A stretch of 64,000 bases of DNA from Rhyacophila brunnea (GCA_022495005.1 JAGYXB010000369.1:1-64000), one strand, 5' to 3'; shown: positions 1 to 12,239, counted from the first letter of the stretch. Numbers and translations are program-made. The notes: generated by a model not told the origin, from the letters alone.

Positions 1-102
1 GATAGAAACTGATTAAAACACCTCGTCTACGTTGTGTATTATGTGTCTACGATAGTGCGGCGTCCAATTGTCCGGAGTCCAGTCGTCCCATTCCCATCAG
101 AT
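1..102. repeat. Dispersed repeat copy A, cut by the window edge
   Basis: The opening GATAGAAACTGATTAAAA and the stretch through GTCCAATTG-CCGGAG-CCAGTCGTCCCATTCCC recur at 26273-26357 in the same orientation, with a few substitutions and a short indel near position 30. The element class is unknown and the left end lies outside the window. Confidence 0.7.
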
Positions 103-2232
103 CATAAATTATGTATGTATTTAGATATAATTATTTTAGAAGAAAATACAAAATTTTGAAAAATCTATGAAACATATTATGTATAGGTAAGTATCTACAT
201 ATATTAGAAAAAGTTGCACTGAATATAACTCGAACTTGCATCTTTTACTATTAATTCCTGTGAGTGCTTTAAAGCTATCGATCCGTCTATGATTTCTATG
301 AACAATGTCTTATAAGCTTCTACCTACGTTACAAATCCGTCAATCGCTGTATTAATGAATCTAACATTTTAAAACCTTGTTTATATTCAATATTAAATAA
401 ATTTCTTCATAATAAAAATGTAGGTATAATCGTTTTTTATTGAAATGCTTTCGATTTCTATTCATTTCATTTGATTGTCTTACCTATATTATAATTTTTG
501 CATCTGCTAATCCCTCCCGAAAGAGAGTCTGCAGATGAAATTTCACCCTAAAATTGAACCCTTCGGCACCTGATATTATTTTGAAATAATACAATAAGCG
601 CTGTAACTAGCTGCAAATATACCTACGTATTACCTATATTATAATAGTCGAGGGGAGAGCTAACCTTCCCACTATTGTTGGGGTTCCAATTATTTTTTAA
701 CACTGGCCGATTATATCCACACCAACGCTATAGATTTACGTTCACTATTTACGTTCAGCACAATATTATGTGACGCGTGCATTGATATTATACTACTGGA
801 TGAATCATATGCTTCTTAAAATGACGCCCGATTTTCAGCGACTCGGTTAACTCGGTTAACTCGGTCAACTTACTGTTTTAATATCAGCGGACTTAACTCG
901 ATATAAGCTCACTCAATATTTGTGTCGAAAGCAACCTGGCAATAATTATGAGTAAGCCCGATCTAGCTTGCATCTTACTCTAACTAATAGTCAGCGCATG
1001 ACGACTTGCTTTGTCCGCTCAGACATGAATTTTTGGTAGCTTGCAAGCTTTGGGTTGCAGATACCCTTAGGGTCACTATTCCAAGAACGCAAATTTAGTT
1101 TTACAGCCAGGGCAATACGGGTAAAATTCGGGAATCCATGTTAACGGTCTTAACGCATTATACCTACACTACAAGGAAATATTATAAGACGATATTCGTA
1201 ATATCTTCTTTTGTGGTACATTTTTAAAATGACACTTGTGTGGGAACTCCTCACCTAGTAATATATCAATGGACGCGTGTAACCACAAAAAAGAATTTCT
1301 GAGTTCCCTGCGTATAACCAACGCCACTGATTTATGCTTTATGCACTGTGTAAATTCACAGTGCATAAAGCCGTTACGGTACTGGTTCTAATCTATCTCC
1401 ACCCTTCGATTCGGCAGTTACCTATATATAACACGGCGCACAGAATTCTGCCGACCGGCTTCTGGCGTACCATTGTTCAAAACATCCATTCAGGGAACAC
1501 ATAATCTGTTCTGTGCATCCATTATATCCTATTGCATTGAATGACGCCGTGCGGTGTAAACAGACGGGAGTGTGGGTAGCAAATGCAGGTGATTTTATCA
1601 AAAGCTTCCCACCTGCCTGTATGCATGATGTGATAAAATGAAAACTTTATCGTATCGGAGTACAGTTTGTTGTGGAATGACAAGAATATTATTTATTGGA
1701 TAGAAATCTAGCTTTAGGCAATGGGAAATGCATTTCAGTTTACCTCGCACTCCTATATTCTATAGTCGTATCTGCAAAGAGAAAATATTGAGACGAATAT
1801 TTTGATGTAAGTTGTTGTAGTGAGAGTAATAATTAGTAGATAATACTTGTAGTGAGAGTAAGTTTGATGGAATGTCTTCCATTGTCAACGTCGCTTTCAA
1901 TAGGTAATAGACGTAGGTAGGTACATAGTTAAATGTTTGTAATAATAATTAATGACGACTATTGTAACAGTGGCTTATATAGGTACTATTCTACTGTCAC
2001 TGTGTTGTGTAGGTACATTTAATTATACCTATATAAACTCAAACATAAAATAATATTATTTATATTAATTGATTTATTTCATATTAATTTCATCCTGAGT
2101 TCAGAGTCCGCTTTTAATACTAACTGGATATGCCCTATGACCTATTCTTTTAGATATTGCCGCCGGCATTAGTTTTTTGTATTTGTTTTAAAATCAGAAA
2201 TAATATTATAATGCAACGAAAAAATATAACCC
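103..2232. other. AT-rich stretch without a recognisable gene
   Basis: I see no supported coding region. It holds a perfect hairpin at 1336-1371, a small tandem ACTCGGTTA motif near 841-870 and a short direct repeat (TGTAGTGAGAGTAA) near 1815 and 1848. Short open frames here have no recognisable content. Confidence 0.5.
1336..1371. repeat. Perfect 15-bp hairpin
   Basis: GCTTTATGCACTGTG (1336-1350) is followed by a 6-nt loop TAAATT and the exact reverse complement (1357-1371). No U-tract or gene lies next to it, so it is not called a terminator. Confidence 0.85.
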
Positions 2233-2233
2233 C

Positions 2234-2564
2234 CGTTTCAGACGGAACACTGGTGTCGCGCTCGTATATAATAAGGAGGCCTTTGTGTTCGAATAAAGGG
2301 GCCTTTGAATTATGTTTATGAACGCTTAGAGCTAATGAGTCAACGCATAATTTCGCGATATAAATTAGAACATAAAACTGGCTGCGGTCATAAAAACATG
2401 TGTATCGGTGGCTTGAGAATGTAGCGGCCGACGGAAAAGTGTACCATACACGCTTTGACTCATTAGCTCGGGGCGTTCATAAACATAATACAAAGACCCT
2501 TTTATTCGAATACAAAGGACTCCTTATTATATTCGTGCGCGACACCGGTGTCCCGTCTGAAACC
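2234..2564. mobile_element. Foldback-type element with inverted repeats over 100 bp
   Basis: The left arm starts CCGTTTCAGACGG at about 2234 and runs through ATTATGTTTATGAACGC and GAGCTAATGAGTCAA. The right arm, read backwards from about 2564, repeats the same order of blocks (TTTCAGACGGGACACCGG, TTCGAATAAAAGG, GAGCTAATGAGTCAA) with scattered mismatches. Only about 100 bp separate the arms. No target duplication was convincing. Any short open frame across it is a by-product of the arm sequence. Confidence 0.85.
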
Positions 2565-3012
2565 GGCCTAATACTCAAACATTTAGTAGGTACCTACACA
2601 CTATTAATTATAATCAGGGAATACAACAAAATAATCTTTTCTGTGATAAGATAACATTTAAATTTAAATTGTCACTGATATTTTTTATTCACTATACCTA
2701 TGTCTTGAAGCTTTCCTAATAATAAATATCATATTTTAAAATAATTAGGTACTAACCTACATATTGTTGAAATGGTCAGTATTTTTTGTACAGACATAAT
2801 AGAAACCCGCGAAAGAACCTACGTAATAAATTAATTGCTAAACTGACAATAGTAATCCCTTTGGATAACTGCCCTCCCCTATGCGGCATAGTCTGCTTGG
2901 CCCCACGGGACGTAACTGTGTTTACCATCGCTAATATGTCTATTATGATAGATACCTAGTATGTCTATCACGATATTTTGTTGTCAGGCTTTTATATAAA
3001 TCAGTAACTATA

Positions 3013-3487
3013 AGGCCATCCTCCCACGGCGCAACTTATGTCCGTCAGAACTGAAACTAAAATTCCAGCCAGTATCTAGCTAATGTATTTCAATGGCGGC
3101 TCGCTGACGGCGAGACTGGAATCTCTCAGCTTCAAAACGGTCGCGAAGAGATGCGGCATGCTAGTCGCGCGGTGTCTGAAGTTTCCAGTCACCGTAAAAC
3201 AGTGGTACCAACATCATTAGATTTCGGTGAAAAATCATATTTTCTTACCAAAATTGGTTAAATATTAATTGGAAAATCAAAATAACCGTATGTAAACGCT
3301 GCAGCGTGCGTGTTGTCAGTTTTTGTACAACACGGTTGATAGTTGAGTTTGACAGTTTGAGGTTATGTGATTATTATTTCAACTGGGTTTCAGTAGCGCC
3401 GTGTGCGAAGCATCACATTGGTCAGTTTATGAGTTCCTTCACAAACTAGTTCCATCAGATTTCAGTTGCGCCGTGGGAGGATGGCCT
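3013..3487. mobile_element. MITE with TA target duplication (475 bp)
   Basis: The terminal inverted repeats AGGCCATCCTCCCACGGCGC match exactly over about 24 bp and are flanked by TA at 3011-3012 and 3488-3489. A variant of the subterminal block (TTTCAGT-GCGCCGTG) recurs inside near 3388. There is no coding capacity. TA duplication suggests mobilisation by a Tc1/mariner-type transposase, although TAA/TTA (PIF/Harbinger-like) cannot be excluded. Confidence 0.85.
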
Positions 3488-4375
3488 TAGTGTAAGCCGA
3501 CTTAGCAGCTAATCCGTCGGTCCGAATGACCAATCCAATCACTAAGTGCATATTCCCACTTATAAGCCTTTGGGCATAACGCGTGCCGCTGTGTAGTTAT
3601 ATTGTTGCATATTGTATGTCAACAACGGCTTTATTCTTGAGCCCCTCTCATATTATCATCATATAATAGTATTATGTATATTAATCAGATGCGTAATCCT
3701 TTCAAACTCTATTGTCGAAAACGCTAAATGATATAATCATTTTATTTTTACCCCACAAAAACCTCCACTCAGTAGAGGCCCATATGATATTATTAGGATC
3801 AGACATGGTAATATATAGGTATGTATGTCTGCATAATAAATATCGTTATTTTGTTGCAATATATCGTCGCTATAGGATTTGTTTCCCGAATAGACCAAAT
3901 GTCAATTTTACAGGAGACGAAAAACAAATTTCATTGTTGTATATTTTAATATCAGTAGACGTATCAATCATTCTTTCTATACTGCATGATTGCAACATTA
4001 TCTAAGAGTAGATTCCAAGAATAATATACTGGTATAAATCATTAAATGCACAGAAAATGCGTTTTATTTACAAGTGCTCACTGTGGATATTCGGGAAATT
4101 TTTAGCGCTCTCTCAGAATAATGGATATTCGGGACAAAACATGGACGTTCGGGATTTAAAACCGTAGCGTATTGCTGCACGGCCCACAGATTACTGAGTG
4201 GTCAAAAAGTACGCGCCTCAAATTTTATATTTATTTACACGATAATTGTTAATAATTGCCTCTACTATTTAAATACTTAATGATCGTAATTATCCAAGTT
4301 CGTATGTAATAATAACACGCGGCAATCGCTTTTTTCGGTTTTTTTTCGGATTAAGTAATAAAATAGTTTTTTAAG

Positions 4376-4447
4376 TAATTAACTATTTTTTATTGAACGA
4401 ATATTTCACAAGATTTAAGAATGTACCATTCTAATAATTGAACATAC
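4376..4447 (-). mobile_element. SINE family B, tail fragment
   Basis: The reverse complement matches the 3' part of the tRNA-derived SINEs at 12.1, 49.5 and 50.6 kb (ATTCT-AATCTTGTGAA, then TTCGTTGAATAAAA). The tRNA-like head is missing. It lies inside the 3861-5608 inverted-repeat element. Confidence 0.6.
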
Positions 4448-4598
4448 TTACATATTTTTTTTCACTTCTAAGAAAATATATTATAAGGTATCTACTACTT
4501 CAATTACTAACCGACGTCACGGTCATTTCTCTAATATTTTATGATGGTACTTACTCGTACTTGCTAACAATTTTATATTAATACTTTTTCCAAAAAAA

Positions 4599-4652
4599 AA
4601 AATCTATTTATATATATCTGTATATTATTATATATATATATTTCTATAATTG
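4599..4652. repeat. TA-rich simple sequence
   Basis: A low-complexity run of TATATA with interruptions. No function inferred. Confidence 0.6.
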
Positions 4653-5666
4653 ACAATTAAACTTATAACAAACCACCAAATAAATATTATATATTTACTA
4701 TTGTAAGGAACAACAACACAAAATAATAGCATGTATAAATTAATTACCATTGGCTGCTAATATTAGGTAGGTACCAATATCATAAGTATATAATATCCAC
4801 AAAATAAATAGTTACTAACATACATATTAAATTAAAATATTAATTATCAGCGCATTCAAAAATAAATAATAGCACCGCCTTTATTTTCATAGAAATACCT
4901 AGATAAAAAGTAAAATAAAGACAAACAATGTTTGATTAATAATAATTTGAAATAATAATTTGAAATAATAATTATTTTTTACGTCATAGTAGTTGCCAGG
5001 TCATACTGTAGAATTCATATAACCGTTGGGATTTTGTGTCATTTATCAAAACAAAATGCAGTTATTTAGGTTAAAATACTCACTTCCACAACTCTATTGT
5101 AAGTTCAGGGCGAACTGGTGATGTATCAGCTATGAATGATCTCTTCAAATTTGATGAATTCACTATTAAAACAATAGTAACGTTAAAAACAATATCAATA
5201 AGACGAAATTTGAAAGAAGTCTCCAGACGGCGGAAAAATATGAAAGTGGGCGTGATTGTTTTAGAGCTAGACAGCGTGAATGTGGGAGCGAGATGCACGG
5301 CGTGAGCGCGGTTTGATTGGCTAAAGTCACATTCGGGAAATAAACACTCAGCCAGAGATATATTTCGACCGAAATTAACTTGGATATTCAGGTACGAATA
5401 GTTGGACATTCGGGAGAACACCACGGAGTAATTGTAACTTAACATGGCGTATTCGGGTTTTTTTTTAAAAATATCTCTGTTCCTAGATAAAAATATATTG
5501 TTTTTATAAATGATTTCGGTAGAGTTCGATAAAAGAAATTGAGCTGCATTAAAATGTCGATTTCGACAAAAATGGATATTCGGGAAACAAATCCTATAGC
5601 GACGATATGTAGGTACCTAATTATCTAATTACCAAGTTTATCTAATTTTGAGACTCCTTAACCTTG

Positions 5667-5945
5667 AGACTGTATCATCATCATCGGCACTACAACCCAA
5701 TGTGGGTCTTGACCGCCTCCAGGAAACGTCTCCACTCCACTCTGTCTGCCGCAAGCTCCCTCCACCGCCTTAGTCTCAGGGATGCTATGTCTCTTTCTAT
5801 ATAGTCCACCCACCGCAGTCCAGGTCTCCCGACCCTCCTTTTCCCTTCTGGTCTGTTGAAGAGAAGCCTCTTTGGTAGTTGGGTGTCTTCCATCCTTGAG
5901 TCATGGCCTGCCCAACGAAGTCGCCCCACTTTCACTTTCCTCGAA
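5667..5945 (-). pseudogene. 3' end of an RTE-like non-LTR retrotransposon
   Basis: The minus strand is open over about 80 codons and reads as the C-terminal tail of RTE-like reverse transcriptase ORFs: RLRWAGH, then KRLLF, a Gly/Arg-Pro block (KRRVGRPGLRW), and a D-R-x-x-W-R ending (DRVEWRRFLEAVK). The stop is followed by a short 3' untranslated stretch and a GATGATGAT tail, as is usual for this group. The polymerase domain is absent, so this is a 5'-truncated insertion. Known of the family: the protein copies the element RNA into DNA at a nicked target. Confidence 0.85.
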
Positions 5946-6496
5946 GCTGTATAGTGTACGTATATTATTCATGGGTTTATCCGACTGAATTTTTCTTACG
6001 TGTGCTCACATAATGTAATCTAACCCCGCTCGCACATTAAAACTTATCTCGGCTGCAATCGACATCGAATTTGTCTTTACGATTTTGTTGTCATTCACAA
6101 AATACATAGGTATAACTAAACGTAGGTACCTACTTACCTACAAGCAAATCTGGCTACCGCACATAGCGTCAGCGGCACATTTTTGGTTGAAAAAAAAATC
6201 TGCTAGTCACGTGTAACAAATTTCACTCAACATAGGAGCATGTGCAGGAACTGCTTTTTCATTAGTTTTGGTTAGCCGCGTGATGCCACTGTCCCGGAAT
6301 GGCTTTGCCTGTCTGTGTGTAGGAGCTGCAACATTGCATTCGATATTGATTTATTTAATGACCATACTCCAATGGAGATGATTTTCAATGTGCGACCCGG
6401 CAATATTTAGTTATATTGAGCTTTGTATAGGTACCTGTAACTAGGTATCGAAGAGTTCAGTCGTTTGTTCTCCTTCGGTGTGCCGAACTAACTACC
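5946..6496. other. No gene seen; one transposon-end-like motif
   Basis: AT-rich sequence. CCGCTCGCACATTAAAACTT at about 6027 resembles the left terminus of the inverted-repeat element at 33911 (GGCTCGCACATTAGAACT) and may be a lone end. Confidence 0.4.
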
Positions 6497-6510
6497 AATG
6501 ACAAGTTAGT

Positions 6511-6698
6511 GGCGGCTCTCGTGGTGCAGTGGGTAAGGCGCTGGCCTTCCACACGAGAGTTCTGGGTTCGATTCCTGGTCATGACAAAAACATTTATGTG
6601 TTTTTCTCAAAGCCTGGGTGTTTGTGATTGTTCAAAATTACTAACAACCACCTTGTACGAAAAAGCAAGGACATGGTTATTAATAATTCTAAAAAAAA
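6511..6698 (+). mobile_element. tRNA-derived SINE, family A, complete
   Basis: Flanked by an exact 14-bp duplication AATGACAAGTTAGT (6497-6510 and 6699-6712). The head is tRNA-like with an A box (TGGTGCAGTGG, from 6522) and a B box (GGTTCGATTCC, 6565-6575), forming an internal RNA polymerase III promoter. A family-specific body follows (CTGGGTGTTTGTGATTG) and an A-rich end. Sister copies are at 54339 (minus strand) and 59476. Confidence 0.93.
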
Positions 6699-6739
6699 AA
6701 TGACAAGTTAGTTTATTTTTAATGTCATTAAAGGACAAT

Positions 6740-6897
6740 ATATACGTTTAACCGAATCGCTTCCGCTGCCAGTGAGTGCCGTATTCTGGGGGTACCAAAT
6801 TGGAAAGCGGCCACACTGGATAGGGACATGTGGAGGGAGCTGTTGGAGGAGGCCAGGACCCACACCGGGTTGTCGCGCCCCTGATGATGATGATGAC
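6740..6897 (+). pseudogene. Second RTE-like non-LTR 3' end
   Basis: The plus strand encodes a short RTE-type C terminus ending DRDMWRELLEEARTHTGL, then a stop and (TGATGA)n. Only the last 50 or so codons remain. It lies downstream of a family A SINE and about 800 bp from another RTE-like 3' end in the opposite orientation. Confidence 0.7.
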
Positions 6898-6959
6898 GAA
6901 TCGCTTCCGGTATCAATATGTAGGTATATTTCACTTGTGTGAGTGTGAGTTAGGAAAAT

Positions 6960-8130
6960 TTTGATTTTTTAAATCTCATAACAGGGTCTGTTGACTCATT
7001 CGTGTTATTCCATGTAGGTACCTACTTTATTTATGATTTTGTACGTTTTCTTCTAGCCACGCCACAATATTGTAAAATATCAATACTTTTTTTCATATGA
7101 CGTGGCAAACACATTGAAATAAGTAATAATAAGGAGCTATCTAAAATAAATACATTTTAATTTAAAAAAAATATTATGAATCGGAATATTGTGAAATAAA
7201 AATTGAAGTAGATTCACTAATTTTATATTAAATTTACGTGTTAGATTTAGGGGGAAGATTAATGTAATCGAATCGGTTTTTAGTTATATATTAGATCAAG
7301 CCACCGAAGCCTAGGTCGTACGTCACAATGTTTTCCCTCGATTACTTGAACATTCATACGTGTCTAACGTGTCACCAGTGGCAAAGTACTCAATGCTAAG
7401 GTATTATTGAACGATTACGTTTATTAAAAATATATTTCAAACACGAAATTTTAGTAAACAATAATTCCACCCAAAAATAATGGATTTATACCGATGTCAT
7501 AATGCCATCAAATTATAAAATCTGTAGTGTTAAGCTATCTTCACCGATCGTAACCTGGTTTATATAATGGAAGTCTCTGATGGATTATGGGTTAGATTCC
7601 GTGGCAAAGTCATTAACCGTCATAAAAATAATGTGATCAAATAGCTGCGACATTATTTACTGAGGCATTATACTACTCAGCCTTCGACAACTTAATTGAA
7701 GGTATTCAAGAGGCAATCGACAGGCTTCATTATATCAATTAATTTTTTTGTATAACAAAATAGTTGAATTTATTTGCCTGCCTGATATTTTTTAAAAGGT
7801 TAATACGCAACTTGTCGTCATTTTTCGTTACTACGCCGTACACTAAAATACCTTCGTCCCTGTCTACATGCAACGCATTATTTTCCACCCTCCTACCCCT
7901 ACCACCTAAACAAAATTTCAGACGTTTGAAGTGATTATTATTATAATTATGGGTAAATACTTCAATATCGAGGGTGCAAAGTGAGGCATTTTTCATTGTT
8001 CTGAATTCGTCAGCAAGATTAATTCTGAAAACAATATTTTTGTTGGTAGGGAAAATTTAATTTTCAATATTGTTCCTAATAATCAATTCTTATTAAAGAA
8101 GTTAGTGAAAGCATAATTTGAAATGATCTA
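6960..8130. other. No gene seen
   Basis: AT-rich intergenic sequence. A minus-strand frame at 7739-7996 has no recognisable motif and is not called. Confidence 0.4.
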
Positions 8131-10005
8131 TCTCTATATATATAAAAATCTCGTGTCACGATGTTTGTGGTCGAACTCCTCTGAAATGGCTCGACCGATT
8201 TTTATGAATTTTTTTATGTATATTTATTAGGTATGAGAATAGGTCAACAAGTATATTTCATACCGCTAGGTGATTAGGGTATATCTATCCAGAAAAATTT
8301 TCTTTTATTTTTTTGACATTTTTTTTTATGTATTTTTTTAATATTTGGCATAAAAAAATACCTATAACCTCAAATTTTCACTCTCCTACCCCCACCCTAC
8401 CATTTTTTAATCGCGATTTTATTATTTTTGTATGAACAAATTTAACCGTCGTTCGTATTTTCAACAGAACGAAATTATTTATGTTGTTGAATGACAGATG
8501 GCGCTACGTCCAAGAAGAATTTAAGAGAAGCGTCGCGTCATTTTGACATTTCATTCGGCATATCACAACGCAGTGCGTGCAACATTTTGTACGATTTATT
8601 TTAATTTATCTATTTGTATGTGCGTGTATTACAGTGCACAATGCCAGCAAGACGCAAGGGGGGCCATTTGTGCCGTCGAACGAATAAAGCAACAAACATG
8701 CGAAATATTAGAGCATAAAAAACAGACGAACAAATCCAACAAGATAACAAAAACGTGCGTGTAAGCATGTCGCAATTGCATGCATCTCAATCACAAGAGT
8801 CACGAGCTGAACAAAATCAACAACGACAATTGAAACGAAGCTAAGCGCGCCGGTTCGTAGTTAACACACGCAGAGCAAATGACCGACAACGCCAACAAGT
8901 ACATCGAACATTTACATCCGCTTCGTTCCTTCGTTTCGCATTCGAGTACGAGCCAGATATTGAATATTCCGCTCATCCGAAAGTGCTGATTGGTGCTATG
9001 GACAAAGAATGTCTCCATTGTCATGCGCTCAAATTCAAACATGAGTCAGCCGGGATGTGTTGCGCATCAGGAAAAGTGCAACTACCAGAAATTGAGATAC
9101 CACCAGAACCATTGAACGGCTTGCTCATCGGCACGGTTCCAGATTCAAACCTGTTCCTGAAGTCCATTCGCACATTCAATTCATGCTTCCAAATGACTTC
9201 GTTCGGAGCAACAGAAATAGTTCACAATACTGCGGCAAATGGTCAACAATTCCATTCTACGTTCAAAATCAAAGGCCAAGTATACCAAAAAGTAGGCTCA
9301 TTGCTGCCAATGCCAAACGAACCACATACATTTTTACAAATCTACTTCATGGGCGCGGCCGTGAGGACATCAATCATGTGGATGCACGTTGCGGCTACAA
9401 TAGCCTCAATTTGCCTAATGCCAGGCGCATCGTCGGCAAACTGGACGCCCTGTTGAATGAGCACAATGAATTATTGAAATTTTTCAAAGCACACATGCAC
9501 GAATTGCAAAGTGACAATCACGCTATTGTCATCAATCCTGATAAAACACCAGCTGGAAAGCACGTACGTCGATTCAATGCGACTGTTGTTGACGACATTG
9601 CTGGAATCATGGTTGGCGACCGCACATCGACGCGAGAAATCGTGATTCGAAGAAGAAACAATAATCTGGAGTTCATCGCTGACACACACCGTTCATAGGA
9701 CGCTCTCAATATCCGCTAATTTTCTGGAAGGGACAAGACGGATATTGCATAAACATTAAACAACGAGATCCTGTCACAGGTAATTCATTCATTATGAACA
9801 TCATTACTCATTTTGAATTGAGAAAATGAATGGTTGATGTTTTTTTGTTTTTATCGGCGGTCATCGTCTACAGCGCTCTATTCCTCTTTCTGTCATAGAT
9901 CCCATCCCCACACACTTACGATACATTCGTTAATTTTTATTTAACAACTAAAATATTCACTCGAAATAATTTATATGGCAGAACAACGTTTGCCGGGTCA
10001 GCTTG
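8131..10005 (+). mobile_element. Helitron, internally deleted
   Basis: The left end is A|TCTCTATATATATAAAAATC. The right end is a short stem (GGCA-GAAC...GTTTGCC) followed by CCGGGTCAGCTTGT, close to the usual Helitron CTRR-T ending. As expected for Helitrons there are no terminal inverted repeats and no target duplication. The interior holds only the N-terminal part of the Rep/helicase gene before jumping to the 3' end, so about two thirds of the gene, including the helicase, is missing. It could only move if helped by another copy. Confidence 0.85.
8641..9785 (+). pseudogene. Helitron Rep/helicase N-terminal fragment
   Basis: Reading starts at ATG 8641 (MPARRKGGHLCRR) and has stop codons in the Arg/Gln-rich leader. 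It is then open from 8983 with the family-typical CLHCHALKF and CCASGKV cysteine block, FNSCFQMTSFGA and STFKIKGQVYQKVGSLLP. A frameshift at about 9350-9370 moves the rest into another frame (DARCGYN, KLDALLNEHNELL, FNATVVDDIAGIM, IVIRRRNNNLEFI, then FWKGQDGYCINIKQRDPVTG). The catalytic HUH/Tyr Rep core and the helicase are absent. In complete relatives this region precedes the rolling-circle nuclease. Stops, frameshift and deletion make it a pseudogene. Confidence 0.9.
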
Positions 10006-11362
10006 TAATCTATATAATATCATTGCAGGTACGACCGTACGAGATATTATATCATATCGATAGCGATAGAGTCATATCATCCACTCGGTGACTTTGATTA
10101 CTCTAAGCTAGGGGCGGGAAGTCTCTAATAGTGAGGGGAATCGAATTTGTCAGAACGGATTAACATTAACGAATGTAATTGACGCAAAGTCTATTAATTG
10201 TCTTCTCTACTCTTTATTCACACGTATTTATTTCACAGGTTATCGTTAGTACTCGTACGGCTGCATATTTATTTTGTACCTAATTAAATTTCTCTTGTAT
10301 TTATCAATTAAAAACTGCCAACAACAAAAACAAGATAATATTTTTTGTACTTTCATTCAAGTATGTACCTGCCTTTTTACTATTAATTAATGTCCTATAC
10401 CCAAAACCCTAAACACAAAGGTGACGGTTTCGGGTCCGGACCCAACCAGAAACGGAAAAAATACAAATTACTTAGGTAAATGGAATATTTCTTCTTCTTA
10501 GTCTTCGTCAGAACCTCATGACTGATGACCGTGACCCGGTTGATTTGGTTGTGGAATTTCATTCTCAACGGGTTGGCGGCAATTCTGATCGCATTTTACG
10601 ACACGCAAGACATGTGGTAGGTACCTACGTACTCATAAATTTATGCGAATATCTGAGGTATCTAATATTTGCTTTGATATTCCGATGCGGCATTTTAAAA
10701 GACAAAGACAGCGTGGATAACACTACCGATCCTAGTAATTGCCTATGAATGTTAAGCCATGCGCATTCCATAACCACTTGTTGATGCGACGGGCCGCAAT
10801 AGCTCGAAGGTGAAACCCTTAGTTATAACTACAAGCCTGGCGTTAATCGCTAGACTCAAATTATAGGGTGTCTGTGTATGGATAATGTACCTGGAAAAGT
10901 ACGTAATTAAAGAAAATGACAAAATTGACAAAAGTGATATGCTCTCTTGATTGGTAAATATGACGCTTTCTATGATAGCAGTTTAAAACATTTAATTAAC
11001 AAAAATAACATGTTTAGATAATATAATTATTACCGAGGTTACTAAACCTAGCAACTTTAGCGGATATTTTAGCGAAAATGAGATATTTTTTGTGTTAGCT
11101 TAAAACAGTGGCGGGTTTAGGAAGTTGGAGCTATAAGGCACTGACTGATTTTGAGCCCCCCCCACAATAGAAAAAAACGCAATTTCCAACTAGGTACCAA
11201 CGTGCCTAGTAAAAATATAAATTTATCTCTTTCGTAAAAGCACATCATGTAACTAAAAGTAATTATTATTATTGTTGATGACAATAGTGATAATGACACA
11301 TAATAATAGTAGGTAGTGGTTTATTTTTTATATTCATATTTCATTCATAGTACCTACCTACT
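10006..11362. other. No gene seen
   Basis: AT-rich sequence. A 76-codon plus-strand frame at 10518-10748 has no recognisable motif or splice context that would support a gene. Confidence 0.4.
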
Positions 11363-12015
11363 TCAAATCAAATCAAATTTATTTATTTTACATACAATGA
11401 ACATAACAAATTATAAATTCAAAGCGTTCACGACATGATATAAAATAAGTGTTAATAATTTTTCAAAATAAAAATACAGAGAATAAGTAATAAAATAAGA
11501 AAATAAATAAAATAAGTAACAAAATAAAAGTAGATGGAAGCACACAGAGTGAATTTTGATAGACCCTATCTTGAAAAGTTATAAAACAATGTCCACCTAA
11601 ATTCACCCTCACGTAAGTGGAATATTTCAATATCCGAAGCGATTTCATTAAACATGGTTACTGCCCTCCCAATTGGCATTACTAATGGCAGGTTAGTTCT
11701 GCACCGTGGGAGAACAAACAATGGATGCCCTCGATTCCTAAGGTAATTATCAGAGACACACAAGACCACACCACCAAGAATGGCAGAGTTCACCTTTACG
11801 CCACGTATAAGTCTGAAAAAATATGTAGCGAAATAAAGATCCCTTCTAAATTTTAAGCTACAGTATGTAAGCATCCCTAAGAGAAAATCAGTCGGATAGA
11901 ACCACGGATAATATCCATACAGCCGAATGTAAAGGAGTTTTAAAATTTCTTTTGGACTTTCTCCACCATAATGCCGTACTTCAACTGATGCGGGGCCCAA
12001 ACGATAGACCCTCTC
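11363..12015 (-). pseudogene. Jockey/CR1-like non-LTR 3' end with frameshift
   Basis: The minus strand carries the C-terminal region typical of insect Jockey/CR1-like reverse transcriptase ORFs. It starts in one frame (SIVWAPHQ, VEKVQKKF) and continues in another after about 11945 (DFLLGMLTYCSLKFRRDLYF, then LFVLPRCRTNLP and FNEIASDIEIF). The end has an A/T-rich 3' region and the tail AAATAAATTTGATTTGATTTG near 11363. It is 5'-truncated and frameshifted, with no polymerase motif left. Confidence 0.85.
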
Positions 12016-12029
12016 TCAAGTTTGCTTCT

Positions 12030-12239
12030 AGCTAAAGAGTTGCGCGATAATGCGCGGACGGGGCGTAAACCCAAGAGATGCAGGTTCGATTCCTGCCGGG
12101 TGTCTTACTTTTTTCAAATCATTTTTTCTATTGGTTATAATATATTTTCTCAGAAGTGTTTTTCAAAATTATGTATGTTCAATAATTAGAATGGTACATT
12201 CTTAAATATTGTGAATTGTTCGTTGAATAAAAGAAGTAG
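12030..12239 (+). mobile_element. tRNA-derived SINE, family B
   Basis: A degraded tRNA-like head with a B box (GGTTCGATTCC) is followed by the same tail found at 49.5 and 50.6 kb (ATTCTTAAATATTGTGAATTG, TTCGTTGAATAAAAGAA). The A box is poor. Confidence 0.75.

Larger units (their letters stand above)
3861..5608. mobile_element. 1.75-kb inverted-repeat DNA element with internal ATTCGGGA motifs
   Basis: A 32-bp sequence at 3861-3892 (core GGATTTGTTTCCCGAATA) is present as its reverse complement at 5577-5608. Inside, GGATATTCGGGA-like words recur near 4087, 4121, 4145, 5405 and 5448, often close to the ends, as transposase-binding subterminal repeats do. A 121-codon minus-strand frame at 5080-5445 contains no motif I recognise, so the element is probably non-autonomous. 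Superfamily not assigned; no clear target duplication. Confidence 0.75.

Noticed and set aside
2400..2654. 84-codon frame over the right arm of the foldback element
   Set aside because: It is read through inverted-repeat arm sequence and has no recognisable content.
6511..6585. Possible functional tRNA gene
   Set aside because: It has A and B boxes, but a SINE body, A-rich end and 14-bp duplication follow, and the sequence repeats at 54.3 and 59.5 kb.
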